This document shows positions 35,244 to 43,847 of a DNA stretch of 64,000 bases, in pieces. The translations under genes and the position numbers were made by a program. The DNA comes from Acidobacteriota bacterium (GTDB lineage Bacteria; Acidobacteriota; Blastocatellia; Pyrinomonadales; Pyrinomonadaceae). The DNA is taken from the NCBI GenBank assembly GCA_019639195.1, contig JAHBSI010000002.1, positions 496,001 to 560,000 on the forward strand. The letters run 5' to 3'. Under the pieces are notes generated by a model, which ran no database searches, was not told the DNA's origin, and saw only the letters and a program-made list of their open reading frames with translations. The stretch's first letter is position 1, and every line of letters begins with the position of its first letter.

Positions 35244-36028
35244 TAATGGGCCTTCTCCGCCGGCCGCTGTTTGAATATAAGAATAAATCCGACGATCAAG
35301 ACGAGAAGTATACCCGTTGCGACATACCTGTCGAGCGCAAGGCCGCCCTTATCGTAAGGCTTATCGAGAAAATCGCCTACAACGGCGCCCAAGGGTCTCG
35401 TAAGAATGAACGCCGCCCAAAAGAGAATTGCCCGCGAGATGTCCGTCAAGTAAAGCAGCAACGCCAGGACGACAAGAGCTCCACCAAAAACGCCGGCCGC
35501 TCCGAGATAGCCAAGATCCGCTGTATCCGCAAACCAATCACCGAGTGCCGTCCCCAACGTCTGTGAGAACATGATGGTCACCCAGTAGAACACTTCGCTC
35601 TTCGCATTGCTCACGCTTGATATGTCGATCGTGCCGGTCACAAACTTCCATATCAGTAGTGAACCGATAACACACGCAAGCAAGATCGAGGAACCAACCG
35701 TGTAACCGAGGCCGTTCGACCGCGTCAGGTAATCAGCAAGGGTCGTTCCGACCGTTGTCGTCGCAACGATGGTGAACCAGTAGAGAAATGGTTGAAACTT
35801 GGTCGCCTTAATCTGTAATGCAACGGCAATAAGAAAAACAACGCCAAAAACGGCCGTACCGATCAGGTAACCGTTCGGATTTGCCTCCGCAGTCGTCTCG
35901 CCGAGGTACGACATCGTAAAGGCGTCACCTCCTGTCTCACCGATCGTGGTGCAAAGGATCTTAATTAACCAAAAAACTAGAGTGACTTGTGGAACTTTAA
36001 TGAGGGCATCTTTAAACTCGTCGTCCAT
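35243..36028 (-). CDS. COG4705 multi-pass membrane protein
   Basis: A 261-residue inner-membrane protein with about eight hydrophobic segments arranged as an internal repeat; each unit carries a pattern like KVPQVTLVFWLIKILCTTIG, then GD or AD. The family is widespread, often beside PepSY or two-component genes, and its substrate is unknown. The start at 36028 is fixed by AGGAGG seven bases upstream. The longer frame (21 more codons) has no such site. It overlaps the barrel gene by one base and follows the PepSY gene by 64 bases, giving an operon that would span inner membrane, periplasm and outer membrane. Confidence 0.85.
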   Translation of the reverse strand: MDDEFKDALIKVPQVTLVFWLIKILCTTIGETGGDAFTMSYLGETTAEANPNGYLIGTAVFGVVFLIAVALQIKATKFQPFLYWFTIVATTTVGTTLADYLTRSNGLGYTVGSSILLACVIGSLLIWKFVTGTIDISSVSNAKSEVFYWVTIMFSQTLGTALGDWFADTADLGYLGAAGVFGGALVVLALLLYLTDISRAILFWAAFILTRPLGAVVGDFLDKPYDKGGLALDRYVATGILLVLIVGFILIFKQRPAEKAH

Positions 36029-36092
36029 CTCTGGCCTCCTAAAAATGGAGAGGAAGTTTAACATTCCTCTCCATCGCCATAAACCATTCACA

Positions 36093-36512
36093 TCAGTGCA
36101 CTTTCGATCCGTCCTCTTTTAAGAGCACCTCAACGGTCCTTTTGCCCGTCTTCACATCTGCTTCGTACTTTATCCCATCCGAAGCCGAATCGATCCTATA
36201 GGCCGCTTTGATCTCGCCTTTCGGATGAAGCTTCTTGATCTCACTCGTAACCGCCTCGGGTAGTTCTGACACATCTATTTGACGCTCGGTCTCGACCCAC
36301 TCACCTGTCGTCTTGAAATTCGCCGACATCTTCACGCCATTTTCTGTGAAATTGGCCTCCCATTCCTTTGAGTTCTCCTTTCCCCACTTAACATCGGTTG
36401 CATCGGGAAACTTTCCCTCAAATGCCTTCTGAACATTCTCGGGCGGCTTTGCTGCAAAGACAATCGCCGAAAGGATAAAGACGCTCATAAGTACCACAAC
36501 TGCTTTTTTCAT
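36093..36512 (-). CDS. PepSY-like periplasmic protein
   Basis: A 139-residue exported protein with a signal peptide (MKKAVVVLMSVFILSAIVFA). The mature part matches the PepSY-like (BLIP-like) family: FPDATDVKWGKENSKEWEA, MSANFKTTGEWVETERQI and the second repeat ending in KYEADVKTGKRTVEVLL. Such domains bind or restrain partners in the periplasm. It is the first gene of the operon with the COG4705 and barrel genes. Confidence 0.85.
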   Translation of the reverse strand: MKKAVVVLMSVFILSAIVFAAKPPENVQKAFEGKFPDATDVKWGKENSKEWEANFTENGVKMSANFKTTGEWVETERQIDVSELPEAVTSEIKKLHPKGEIKAAYRIDSASDGIKYEADVKTGKRTVEVLLKEDGSKVH

Positions 36513-36740
36513 AATGATTATAAGGAGAGTCCACGACTCTCGACCTCCGCTCAGTACACGACGGTCACCGACATTAGTTTCACTTCTTTCTTCAATCTAT
36601 TATCATCCCGGCAATCATCCCGGCAGACGAACTGAGATGACTCTGAGCTTGTTCGCAGCCGAGTCTTCGGGCCCGAAGAATATCCCTCAGGCAGTCGTCC
36701 TTCAATGGCTTACACGCAACTTAGAATGCCCCCAGTCCGG

Positions 36741-37508
36741 CTACTTCTCCAAAAACCTTGCGACCCCTTTCTGGCAATCTTCCGTCATGCGGGCGGCGGC
36801 GTTGACTTGAGCACCGTGTTCGATGGCAGCTTCGAAGGTAAGAGTGTCGATGTCGTAGAGCAGGCGTTTGGTCATCTGGACGGCGGAGGCAGAAAGCTTT
36901 GCGTAGCGCTCGGCAACTGCGCCGAGAGTGGATTCGAAGTCGGGTTCACCTCCTTCATCAGTCGCAACGACGTGGACGATGCCTGCCGTTAACAATTCCT
37001 GGGCCGACATCTCTTCGCCCAGCGTGAGCGTCGCAAAGGCACGGCGTTCGGACATATTGCGCCGCACGATCGCTGTCACCATCGCCGGCACAAACCCGAT
37101 CTTCACTTCCGGAAAACCGAACCGAGCATTCGCCTCTGCGACGATAAGGTCACACGCCATCGCGAGCCCGCATCCGCCCGCCAGTGCTCTTCCCTTGACC
37201 GCCGCGATCACGGGCTGCCGAACGCTGCGAATTAGCTTGTACAATTCCCCAAGCGACCGAGCGTCCTGAAGATTCTCTTCGTGCGAGGCATTTGCGATCT
37301 TCTGCAACGCAGAAAGGTCCGCCCCGGAACAAAAGTCCTTCCCCGCACCACGCAGCACAATGCATTTCACACCATCGTCGCCATCCGCCGCTCGCAACGC
37401 CGCCTTCAAAGCCTCGACAAGCTCATCATTCAACGCATTCCGCTTGTCAGGCCGGTTAAGGGTGATAATGCAAAGTGCATCGCTGTTCTCAATAAGAACT
37501 TGGGACAT
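36741..37508 (-). CDS. enoyl-CoA hydratase/isomerase family protein
   Basis: A crotonase-fold enzyme of 255 residues, adding water across or shifting a double bond of an acyl-CoA. The oxyanion-hole segments are DFCSGADLSAL and GRALAGGCGLA, and the catalytic acid is probably Glu in FGFPEVKIGFVP. The C-terminus ARMTEDCQKGVARFLEK is complete. The start at 37508 (MSQVL) is preferred over the frame extension MLIGRN, which is read from the inverted repeat of the adjoining element. It was probably once next to the AtuA-like small gene before the four-helix-bundle cassette entered. A decayed copy of its 3' end is at 34217. Confidence 0.9.
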   Translation of the reverse strand: MSQVLIENSDALCIITLNRPDKRNALNDELVEALKAALRAADGDDGVKCIVLRGAGKDFCSGADLSALQKIANASHEENLQDARSLGELYKLIRSVRQPVIAAVKGRALAGGCGLAMACDLIVAEANARFGFPEVKIGFVPAMVTAIVRRNMSERRAFATLTLGEEMSAQELLTAGIVHVVATDEGGEPDFESTLGAVAERYAKLSASAVQMTKRLLYDIDTLTFEAAIEHGAQVNAAARMTEDCQKGVARFLEK

Positions 37509-37511
37509 ATT

Positions 37512-37549
37512 TCTACCAATCAACAATTTCCAATGGACAATTTACAATG
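37512..37549. repeat. left inverted repeat of the four-helix-bundle element
   Basis: The 38 bases start TCTACCAATCAACAATTTCC and end at CAATTTACAATG. They are matched on the opposite strand by 37896-37934. The CDS stop codon lies inside this repeat. Confidence 0.72.
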
Positions 37550-37898
37550 AGCTGCTCCGTGACGTCTTAACGATCGCAGTCAACATCTTTGCAAGTTCTT
37601 TACGGTCAGCTTCGATCGAATCAAACTCATGCTCTTTTATCAGTTCTGCGAAATAAATGAGTTGAAGCCGATATTCGGTCTCGTCGGCTCGACGTAATGC
37701 CATCCCCATATACTTTGGAAATCCATCAGCAGATTCCGAGCTCTGGGCTTCTTTAACGTGTTTCCCAATATTGGTTCCGGCCGAAAGCAACTCTCGACTC
37801 AAGGTAAATTCTTTGTGCTCATCCGCCAAATAGCGGCTTAGTTTGACGATCCTCAGGGCAAATGCAAACGATTTCGTGACGATCGGATTTTCTTTCAT
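37542..37898 (-). CDS. four-helix bundle protein (23S rRNA intervening-sequence type)
   Basis: A 118-residue all-helical protein of the S23/TIGR02436 family. It has the typical N-terminal run SFAFALRIVKLSRYL, the loop LLSAGTNIGKHVKEAQ and the pair KYMGMALRRADETEYRLQL. Family members pentamerise, are found inside 23S rRNA intervening sequences and as Avd-like accessory proteins of diversity-generating retroelements; most have no assigned function. Both the start and the stop codon lie within the flanking inverted repeats. Confidence 0.88.
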   Translation of the reverse strand: MKENPIVTKSFAFALRIVKLSRYLADEHKEFTLSRELLSAGTNIGKHVKEAQSSESADGFPKYMGMALRRADETEYRLQLIYFAELIKEHEFDSIEADRKELAKMLTAIVKTSRSSSL

Positions 37899-37934
37899 TG
37901 TCAATTGCAAATTGCCTAATTGGTAATTGGTAGA
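37896..37934. repeat. right inverted repeat of the four-helix-bundle element
   Basis: On the minus strand it reads TCTACCAATTACCAATTAGG and ends in TTGACAATG. It supplies the start codon of the four-helix-bundle gene and also the last codons (LPITN) and the stop of the preceding AtuA-like small gene. Confidence 0.72.
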
Positions 37935-38254
37935 TCGATATCGTCAACTTCGATGTACATGCGCAGCAGTGCTGTTGAGAACGTTTTACCTTGTGCGTCG
38001 GTCATCAGGCTCTTTGTACCGCCGCCGCCGAGTGAGCCGTGGAGGAGGAAGTTTAGCGCGTTCAGGTTCGGCAGTTCGAATCGCTCGACGTCGCCCTTCA
38101 CCATCTCGCCGAAGAAAGCTTTGACGCGCTCGGCGGTTACTTCGCGAACTAGCAGCGGGTAGTTCTTCGGGTCGAGGGCGATCAGGCCGACATTTGCCGT
38201 GTCGCCTTTGTCTCCTGAGCGTGCATGGGCGATATCCACTAGTTGAATTTTCAT
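37916..38254 (-). CDS. AtuA-like small C-terminal-domain protein
   Basis: A 112-residue protein equal to the small second domain found fused to AtuA in other bacteria. Its pattern is LVDIAHARSGDKGDTANVGL, ERFELPNLNALNFLLHGSLG and GGGTKSLMTDAQGKTFSTAL. It probably works with the large AtuA-like protein encoded at 31189. Its last five residues and stop are read from the inverted repeat of the adjoining element, so its natural C-terminus may have been replaced. MKIQL is chosen as start; the frame extends three codons more. Confidence 0.87.
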   Translation of the reverse strand: MKIQLVDIAHARSGDKGDTANVGLIALDPKNYPLLVREVTAERVKAFFGEMVKGDVERFELPNLNALNFLLHGSLGGGGTKSLMTDAQGKTFSTALLRMYIEVDDIDLPITN

Positions 38255-38272
38255 AACTCTCATTTTATATCA

Positions 38273-38854
38273 TCAACGGACAAGTTCGAATGAGGCAGCG
38301 AGGACATCTTCCGCGACCTTATCGATCAGGCCGATGTTTTCGGCGGTCAGAGCCGAGATCGGCGTGGCCGTAAAGAACATCTCGAGGGCTCTTTCCTGGC
38401 CTATCAGGCGCGGAAGACGCTGCGTCCCGCCCCAGCCCGTAATGATTCCGAGCGATGCTCCCGGATGGGCGAACTGTGCGTCTGGCGACGCCATTCGCAC
38501 ATCACACGACAAAGCAAGGTCGAGAGCACCGCCAAAACAATGACCATTAATCGCGGCTACGACAAGCTGCGGCAGTTCATCGATCTTTTTCATCAGCGAT
38601 TGCCCGAGTTTCGCAAAATCGGCTGCATTTTCCGCGGCCAACGAACTGATCTCATTCAAGTTTGCACCGCTCGCAAATGTACCGCCGGAACCGGTGAATA
38701 CGACCTTCTCAACCTCCGCATTGACGGCTAGGTCATCGACGATCAGGTGCAGACTATTGAGGACCTCCTGCGAAAGAGGATTCTTTAGTTCGGGCCGCAC
38801 GAAACGGACGACGAACGTCTTTTCGTGTGTTTCTATCGATAAGAAATTGGACAC
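38273..38854 (-). CDS. enoyl-CoA hydratase/isomerase family protein, short form
   Basis: A crotonase-fold protein of 193 residues. The active-site loops are present: GTFASGANLNEI, INGHCFGGALDLALSCDVRM and HPGASLGIITGWGG. It is about 60 residues shorter than normal, ending at VLAASFELVR without the C-terminal helices that close the trimer, so activity or oligomer state may differ. No further hydratase sequence is seen after the stop; the AtuA-like small gene follows 18 bases later on the same strand, within the same catabolic set. Confidence 0.85.
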   Translation of the reverse strand: MSNFLSIETHEKTFVVRFVRPELKNPLSQEVLNSLHLIVDDLAVNAEVEKVVFTGSGGTFASGANLNEISSLAAENAADFAKLGQSLMKKIDELPQLVVAAINGHCFGGALDLALSCDVRMASPDAQFAHPGASLGIITGWGGTQRLPRLIGQERALEMFFTATPISALTAENIGLIDKVAEDVLAASFELVR

Positions 38855-38968
38855 TCTGTTAGTTTAACCGCTTACTTTCATCGTCACCACCGCATCCGTT
38901 ACGGCTACCAGTGAAATGACAGCCATCCGGCTCAACACGGCGACGTTTGCTGTGATAGACTCACATTG

Positions 38969-39610
38969 ATGAACTTTAGTCAGAACAAGGCGCACCCGTG
39001 GCACGGCATTGAGATCGGGCCCGATGCTCCCGGCGAACTCACAGCATTTATCGAGATCGTACCGAGCGATACGGTCAAGTACGAGATAGACAAAGCGTCC
39101 GGCTTTTTGAAGATCGACCGGCCGCAGCAGTATTCGAACGTCGTTCCGGCAAACTACGGCTTCGTGCCGAGAACCTTTTGTGGCGAAAGGATAGCGGCTC
39201 TGGCCCGGATGCGGTCGGCAACAGCGATCACGAAAGGTGACGGCGATCCGCTCGACATCCTCGTTTTGAGCGAGCACCACATACCGCGGGGCGACATCAT
39301 CCTAAAGGCACGTCCGATCGGCGGACTGTGTCTCATTGACGGCGGCGAGGCAGATGACAAGATCGTTGCAGTTTTAAAGGGCGATAAGGTCTTCGGCCAG
39401 TTCAACGACATTGCTGATCTGCCGGATGGAATAGTTGAGAGGTTTCGACACTACTTTCTCACCTACAAGACAATTCCCGGTGAAGAAGGTCGTTGCCAGA
39501 TCTCGTCGATCTACGGCCAAGAGGTATCCTACGAGGTGATCAAAACCGCGAGCGCCGACTATGCGGATCTTATCTCTTCGGAAGGTGCCCGTTCGTCAGA
39601 GGACCGCTAA
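38969..39610 (+). CDS. ppa: inorganic pyrophosphatase
   Basis: Family I soluble pyrophosphatase, hydrolysing PPi from biosynthetic reactions in the cytosol. Residues of the active site are visible: Lys37 and Glu39 in VKYEIDK, YGFVP (63-67), and the metal-binding DGDPLDIL (91-98). At 213 residues it is longer than the 175-residue bacterial norm, with an extra segment after YGFVP (RTFCGERIAALARMRSATAI) and a C-terminal extension. ATG at 38969 is preferred to the TTG one codon earlier. Its 3' end overlaps the convergent small gene by 15 bases. Confidence 0.93.
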   Translation: MNFSQNKAHPWHGIEIGPDAPGELTAFIEIVPSDTVKYEIDKASGFLKIDRPQQYSNVVPANYGFVPRTFCGERIAALARMRSATAITKGDGDPLDILVLSEHHIPRGDIILKARPIGGLCLIDGGEADDKIVAVLKGDKVFGQFNDIADLPDGIVERFRHYFLTYKTIPGEEGRCQISSIYGQEVSYEVIKTASADYADLISSEGARSSEDR

Positions 39611-39952
39611 TTTCGCAGCGTAGGGCAACAAATGCTTTGCGGCAAGGCCTGTGCCCCTTAAGGAATATTTTGCGAGCTTCGGCACAACCTTGAAAAGAAT
39701 GGGTTTTGCGACGTTCTTCGCGGCGAATTTCGTCGTCGCCCACACGCCTTTTGCCGCAGACTTCACGACCACAACAGCAACCTTTCCGGTTGCATTCAGC
39801 ACGGGGTTGCCGTCGTCCGAGCGAGACGAACTCGATGTACGAGCTTGTTCACTTGAGTTTCGGGAAACTTGCTGCGACTGCGCGGCCGAAACAATTGCCG
39901 ACATCACAAGTAGAGCGCACACGATCAGTGTCTTTACGATAAAAGGTCTCAT
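39596..39952 (-). CDS. small secreted, Ala/Lys/Val-rich protein
   Basis: A 118-residue exported protein with a signal peptide (to about SAAQS), a Ser-rich linker (TSSSSRSDDG) and a basic amphipathic C-terminal half (VVVVKSAAKGVWATTKFAAK). It has no known family. It resembles in style, but not in sequence, the basic secreted protein at 30789. It converges on pyrophosphatase with a 15-base overlap of the two 3' ends. Confidence 0.68.
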   Translation of the reverse strand: MRPFIVKTLIVCALLVMSAIVSAAQSQQVSRNSSEQARTSSSSRSDDGNPVLNATGKVAVVVVKSAAKGVWATTKFAAKNVAKPILFKVVPKLAKYSLRGTGLAAKHLLPYAAKLAVL

Positions 39953-40148
39953 TTTAGGTTAATGGCGGAGAACGCGATCTGAAGAATGCCGTAGAGTGCA
40001 CGGCTCTAAAGATTATAGCCGTGATCCGAGACGTTGGAAAGGATTTTTTTGAGCCGCCGCGACATTGACCGACACTCGAGCGCAGAACACCATCCGCCGA
40101 GGAACCATTTGGCCCTTTGGCCGATTTCATCCCCGAATTTCCGGGAAC

Positions 40149-40625
40149 CTACTTTGCCGCGTCGAGGATCCGCAATTTGATCACTTGACGTACCCAGCGG
40201 CCGGCGCGTTTGTCACCTTCAACGACGATCTGCCAAGGCCCCGATTTTGCGGTCAGCGGCTTGCCGTCGCGTTTGTCGGCGAGAATGACACGCTTGTCCG
40301 TGAAGCTCGAATCCAGCTCCGGCAAAGCGATCACGACCCGATAGCCATCCGCCGCTTCCACAAGAAGGAAAGTCGTAAGACGCTTGCCTCTTAGGCTCTC
40401 GCCAAACTCAACTCCGGCCAGCTTCAAAACTTCAAAGAGCGGCACGCCCTCGAAGTTTGCATCTGCTCCGTGATCCTTTAGCGAAAGACTGATGCGACCC
40501 AGCTTCGTGAGTTCAGCACGGGTGACCGTAATGGTCTTCCCGCCATTCTCAACGACGATATCCTGTGCGAGCGCGACTGACGCGAACAATAAACAAAGGA
40601 CTGTTACAAAGATAAGATTTCGCAT
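40149..40625 (-). CDS. secreted molybdopterin-oxidoreductase-domain protein
   Basis: A 158-residue exported protein (signal peptide MRNLIFVTVLCLLFASVALA). The mature part is a minimal version of the sulfite-oxidase-type molybdopterin fold: FEGVPLFEVLKLAGVEFG, YRVVIALPELDSSF, GPWQIVVEGDKRAGRWVRQV. The cysteine that would bind molybdenum is absent, so it probably binds a ligand or partner rather than catalysing redox chemistry. It is followed 53 bases upstream by the carboxyltransferase gene's 3' end side on the same strand. Confidence 0.78.
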   Translation of the reverse strand: MRNLIFVTVLCLLFASVALAQDIVVENGGKTITVTRAELTKLGRISLSLKDHGADANFEGVPLFEVLKLAGVEFGESLRGKRLTTFLLVEAADGYRVVIALPELDSSFTDKRVILADKRDGKPLTAKSGPWQIVVEGDKRAGRWVRQVIKLRILDAAK

Positions 40626-40677
40626 ATTTAGACATTAACTAGATCCAACTAAGCTATGAACAAAACACGATTCGCAA

Positions 40678-42288
40678 CTACAAGACGAATTGTCCGATGT
40701 GCGGCGTCGATGTATTGAGACACGTCTGTAACGCCAGAATGAGCGAACTTCGCACTGTATCCGGTGTGACGATCGCGTCGAGCAGCCCGCGAGCCGCGGC
40801 ATGCTTTGCATCGAGTTCCCGATCGTAGGTCGCGCGAACAGCGTCCATCTCGGCCTCAAATTCCGTTGAGGGTGATTCTCCGGCCGCCTTCAGCTTTTCA
40901 AGCTGCGTCCCGAACATCGCCTGGACAGCGGAATCGCCTTCCATAACGCCCATTCGGCCGGTTGGGAGCGAAAAGATGAAATCCGGATCAAATCCCTGGC
41001 CGGCCATCGCATAATATCCGGCACCGCTCGCGTGGTTTATCGTAAGGACGAGCTTCGGCACCTTTGCGCACGACATTGCCTCGACAAACCGGGCACCGGC
41101 GCGGATTATGCCGCTGTGCTCCGCAGCACCGCCGACCATAAAACCCGAAACATCCTGCACGAAAAGCAGCGGGATCGAATGCCGGTCGCAATTCTCGATG
41201 AAGTATGCTGTCTTTTCAGCCGATTCGGTGTAAATGATGCCGCCAAAGCGTGGCGGAGTTCCGGGCTTGCCTTTTGACATCCCGCGTGAATTCGCGATCA
41301 CACCGACGGGTATTCCGCCAACGCGTGCATTCCCGCAGATCATTTCGCGAGCAAAATCTGCCTGGAATTCTTCGACGCCGCCTGCATCGAGAAACGTCGC
41401 AAGCAATGCGTGCATATCATACGGCGCCCGATGGTCTTCCGGCAGGATCGCGAACATTTCGTCGGACGATGACGACGGTTCGCTCGACTCCGAGATGGGG
41501 AGACGCGACGGTTCGCTTTTTGGCAGGTCGCGGACAAGAGAACGGATCTTCTCGATACATTCTTCGTCGTTCTTGGTTCGGTAATGTGCGACGCCCGAGA
41601 TGGCGTTGTGTGTCATCGCACCGCCGAGCGATTCATTGTCGATCGTCTGGCCCGTGGCTCCTTTTACGAGGTTAGCGCCGCCAAGCCCCATGAACGACGT
41701 TCCCTCCACCATCAGGATCACGTCGCTTAGCGCCGGCAGATATGCACCGCCCGCAACGCACATTCCCATCACCGCCGATATCTGCGGAACGCGGAGGTAT
41801 CGCCGCATTATCGAGTTGTAATAGAAGATGCGTGCCGCCCCGTATTGACCCGGAAATACGGCGCCTTGAAAAGGAAGATTCACGCCCGCGGAATCAACAA
41901 GATAGATGATCGGTACGCGGTTGCGCATTGCGATCTCCTGAGCACGCAGGATCTTCTTGATCGTTTCGGGATACCAGGCCCCGGCCTTGATCGTCGCATC
42001 GTTCGCAACGACGACACATTCCCTGCCCTCGACCTTGCCAATGACCGTAACGACCGCGGCCGCGGGTGCCTTCCCGTCATAATCGTCGAAGGCGACAAGC
42101 AATCCGATCTCCTGCGAGAACGAATTCTTATCAAGGAGAAGTCCGATACGCTCTCGCGCAGTAAGCTTACCTTGTTTGTGGATCTTCGCGATCTTTTCGG
42201 CCCCGCCGCCGAGCTTGAGTTTTGCTTCCAGTTCGACAAACTCCTCGGTGAGGGTTCGAAGTCGGGAATTTGTCGTCGTGTTCGTCAT
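40678..42288 (-). CDS. acyl-CoA carboxylase, carboxyltransferase beta subunit
   Basis: Transfers the carboxyl group from biotin to an acyl-CoA (propionyl-, methylcrotonyl- or geranyl-CoA type). At 536 residues it has the two crotonase-like halves: LTARERIGLLLD at the start, DSAGVNLPFQ and GAYLPALSD in the first, PVGVIANSRG and GGAAEHSGIIRAGARF in the second, and YAMAGQGFDPDF near the end. DSAGVNLPFQ is close to methylcrotonyl-CoA carboxylases, which fits leucine or isoprenoid breakdown with the AtuA-like and hydratase genes. A Ser-rich insert (PISESSEPSSSSDEM) lies between the halves. The biotin-carrying alpha subunit is not in the window. Confidence 0.93.
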   Translation of the reverse strand: MTNTTTNSRLRTLTEEFVELEAKLKLGGGAEKIAKIHKQGKLTARERIGLLLDKNSFSQEIGLLVAFDDYDGKAPAAAVVTVIGKVEGRECVVVANDATIKAGAWYPETIKKILRAQEIAMRNRVPIIYLVDSAGVNLPFQGAVFPGQYGAARIFYYNSIMRRYLRVPQISAVMGMCVAGGAYLPALSDVILMVEGTSFMGLGGANLVKGATGQTIDNESLGGAMTHNAISGVAHYRTKNDEECIEKIRSLVRDLPKSEPSRLPISESSEPSSSSDEMFAILPEDHRAPYDMHALLATFLDAGGVEEFQADFAREMICGNARVGGIPVGVIANSRGMSKGKPGTPPRFGGIIYTESAEKTAYFIENCDRHSIPLLFVQDVSGFMVGGAAEHSGIIRAGARFVEAMSCAKVPKLVLTINHASGAGYYAMAGQGFDPDFIFSLPTGRMGVMEGDSAVQAMFGTQLEKLKAAGESPSTEFEAEMDAVRATYDRELDAKHAAARGLLDAIVTPDTVRSSLILALQTCLNTSTPHIGQFVL

Positions 42289-42312
42289 TCGCAGGTCGAT
42301 GAAAGATCCGCT

Positions 42313-43806
42313 TTATCGGACCGAAATATTGTTAACGCTGGAGTCGCTGACATTGGTATCCGCCAGGCTCACTACGCGAATTCTCGCGTGCCTTGTCGCA
42401 GGCCCATAGATCGAGATCATCTCTGATCCGTCGTTTGGAGTGTCAGCAACGAGCATTTGCCATGTCGTTCCTTCGTTGCGGGAAATGTCTATCCTGACGT
42501 TTCCGGAAACTCCGTTTGAGCTCCACACGACCGTTCGGCGAACGCGCCTTGGGAACCATTCGCCGCCGTTGTAATTTATCAGCGTCAAACTCGATCCGCT
42601 GTAACGATAATTTGCGATCGAGTCGGCCGTATTATTGATCGAACGGGCATTGTCGCGAGCATTATCTATACCGGTCGCTTGACCGTTGAAGTTAATGATC
42701 GGATTTGAAAAATGAGCGACCCGAGTGCATCCGGAGGTGCAAGGGTCTGAGTAGGACATCACCGTTCGGAACGAACCATTCACATAGTGGCCAAATCCGT
42801 ATGGATAGGTCGGGCCGGAACCGTTCTCCGGATTATGTTGACTGCCCATGTTGTGGCCAAGTTCGTGGGCGAAACTAAGGTTGCCGACCGCGCATGTTCT
42901 TGCCGTCACCGTAAAACCAAAGCTAGGATTGCCCGGTTGTGAGCCCATCAAATAGCCGATCCCGCAGGCAGCGGTCGAATTCGTCAGCATATCGACAAGG
43001 TCGGCCTTAAGCTGATCTCGCCTTGCATTGGCGGCCGAGTCCGCTCGGAGGTTGCTCAGCTCGGAGTTGAAGCTACCTGTTTCGTTCAAGGCAGTAAGCT
43101 CCGACCCGACAAGTCTGACCCTTTGGCGGATCTTACTGTTAATGTAAGCAGTATTGGTCGCGGCTATCGCCTGCTGAGCGATGGTTTGAGCCTGTGTATC
43201 ACCGCCCGCCGAGGTTCTGACGGCGGCGGTATAAAGGACGAGTACGTCGATGCGGTCGCCGGAATCAACGCTGCCGGACGGAACCGTGACACGCTGGGTC
43301 AACGAACTTTCGGGATCGATCTCACCGGCGCATGGCGGAAAGAGCGTTTGATCGAGCTCTATCAAAATGTTCTTGTCGCCCTTGGGCGCGATCTCGTAAA
43401 CGGCGTCCGGTGAATAGATGAGGCCGGAGACGAAGCCTTTATTGAAGGTCAAAACAACGTCACCCGTAAACTTGCCTGATCGCAGTTTTCCTCTCCAAAC
43501 AAAGTTGTCGGATGCAAAGACCTCGCTGCCTTCGGACGCAAGCTGCCGTGCACTGAACGATCGGCCGTCAAAAAGCGGGATCGAGAGCAGATCTTGCCGA
43601 CCGGACCGAAAGGCCGCTTCGTCAACCTCGATCGCGGCTTCGCGGACGGAGGCAATGGAACTGCGTTCATTAGCCGCCCTGGCCGAAGGCTCTTCGGTTA
43701 TCCGAAATGCACTTCGCGGCGTTGCAGCAAACGAGCTTACAGCGCCTACCAGAAGAGCTCCGCAGATAACGACGTTTACCCGCACGGTCTTAAAGATCTT
43801 GGTCAT
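42313..43806 (-). CDS. secreted M12-type zinc metalloprotease (reprolysin-like)
   Basis: A 497-residue exported endopeptidase. A signal peptide runs to about residue 28 and a propeptide-like domain covers about 30-180. The metzincin site is HELGHNMGSQH with His314, Glu315, His318 and His324, and the Met-turn is in TVMSYSD. Several cysteines around the site (ACGIGY, RTCAVG, CTSGC) probably form disulphides. The C-terminal 110 residues form a beta sandwich (WFPRRVRRTVVW onward), likely a binding or sorting module. It is monocistronic. Confidence 0.9.
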   Translation of the reverse strand: MTKIFKTVRVNVVICGALLVGAVSSFAATPRSAFRITEEPSARAANERSSIASVREAAIEVDEAAFRSGRQDLLSIPLFDGRSFSARQLASEGSEVFASDNFVWRGKLRSGKFTGDVVLTFNKGFVSGLIYSPDAVYEIAPKGDKNILIELDQTLFPPCAGEIDPESSLTQRVTVPSGSVDSGDRIDVLVLYTAAVRTSAGGDTQAQTIAQQAIAATNTAYINSKIRQRVRLVGSELTALNETGSFNSELSNLRADSAANARRDQLKADLVDMLTNSTAACGIGYLMGSQPGNPSFGFTVTARTCAVGNLSFAHELGHNMGSQHNPENGSGPTYPYGFGHYVNGSFRTVMSYSDPCTSGCTRVAHFSNPIINFNGQATGIDNARDNARSINNTADSIANYRYSGSSLTLINYNGGEWFPRRVRRTVVWSSNGVSGNVRIDISRNEGTTWQMLVADTPNDGSEMISIYGPATRHARIRVVSLADTNVSDSSVNNISVR

Positions 43807-43847
43807 ACAGTTTATCGTTGTAGTTGAGAAAACTTATCAGAGAAACG

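Larger units (their letters stand above)
37512..37934 (-). mobile_element. putative mobile cassette: four-helix-bundle gene in inverted repeats
   Basis: A 423-base unit made of one small gene and two imperfect inverted repeats of 38-39 bases. Read in the same direction the arms share TCTACCAAT, CAATTT, CAAT and ACAATG with small differences. The gene starts inside one arm and stops inside the other, leaving almost no other DNA. It sits between two acyl-CoA genes that are probably functionally linked. Four-helix-bundle (S23-type) genes are known as intervening sequences in 23S rRNA, which supports mobility. There is no transposase, so it must move by another route. Confidence 0.6.

Noticed and set aside
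40149..40625. Calling the small molybdopterin-fold protein an active oxidoreductase
   Set aside because: No cysteine ligand for molybdenum is present in the mature sequence.
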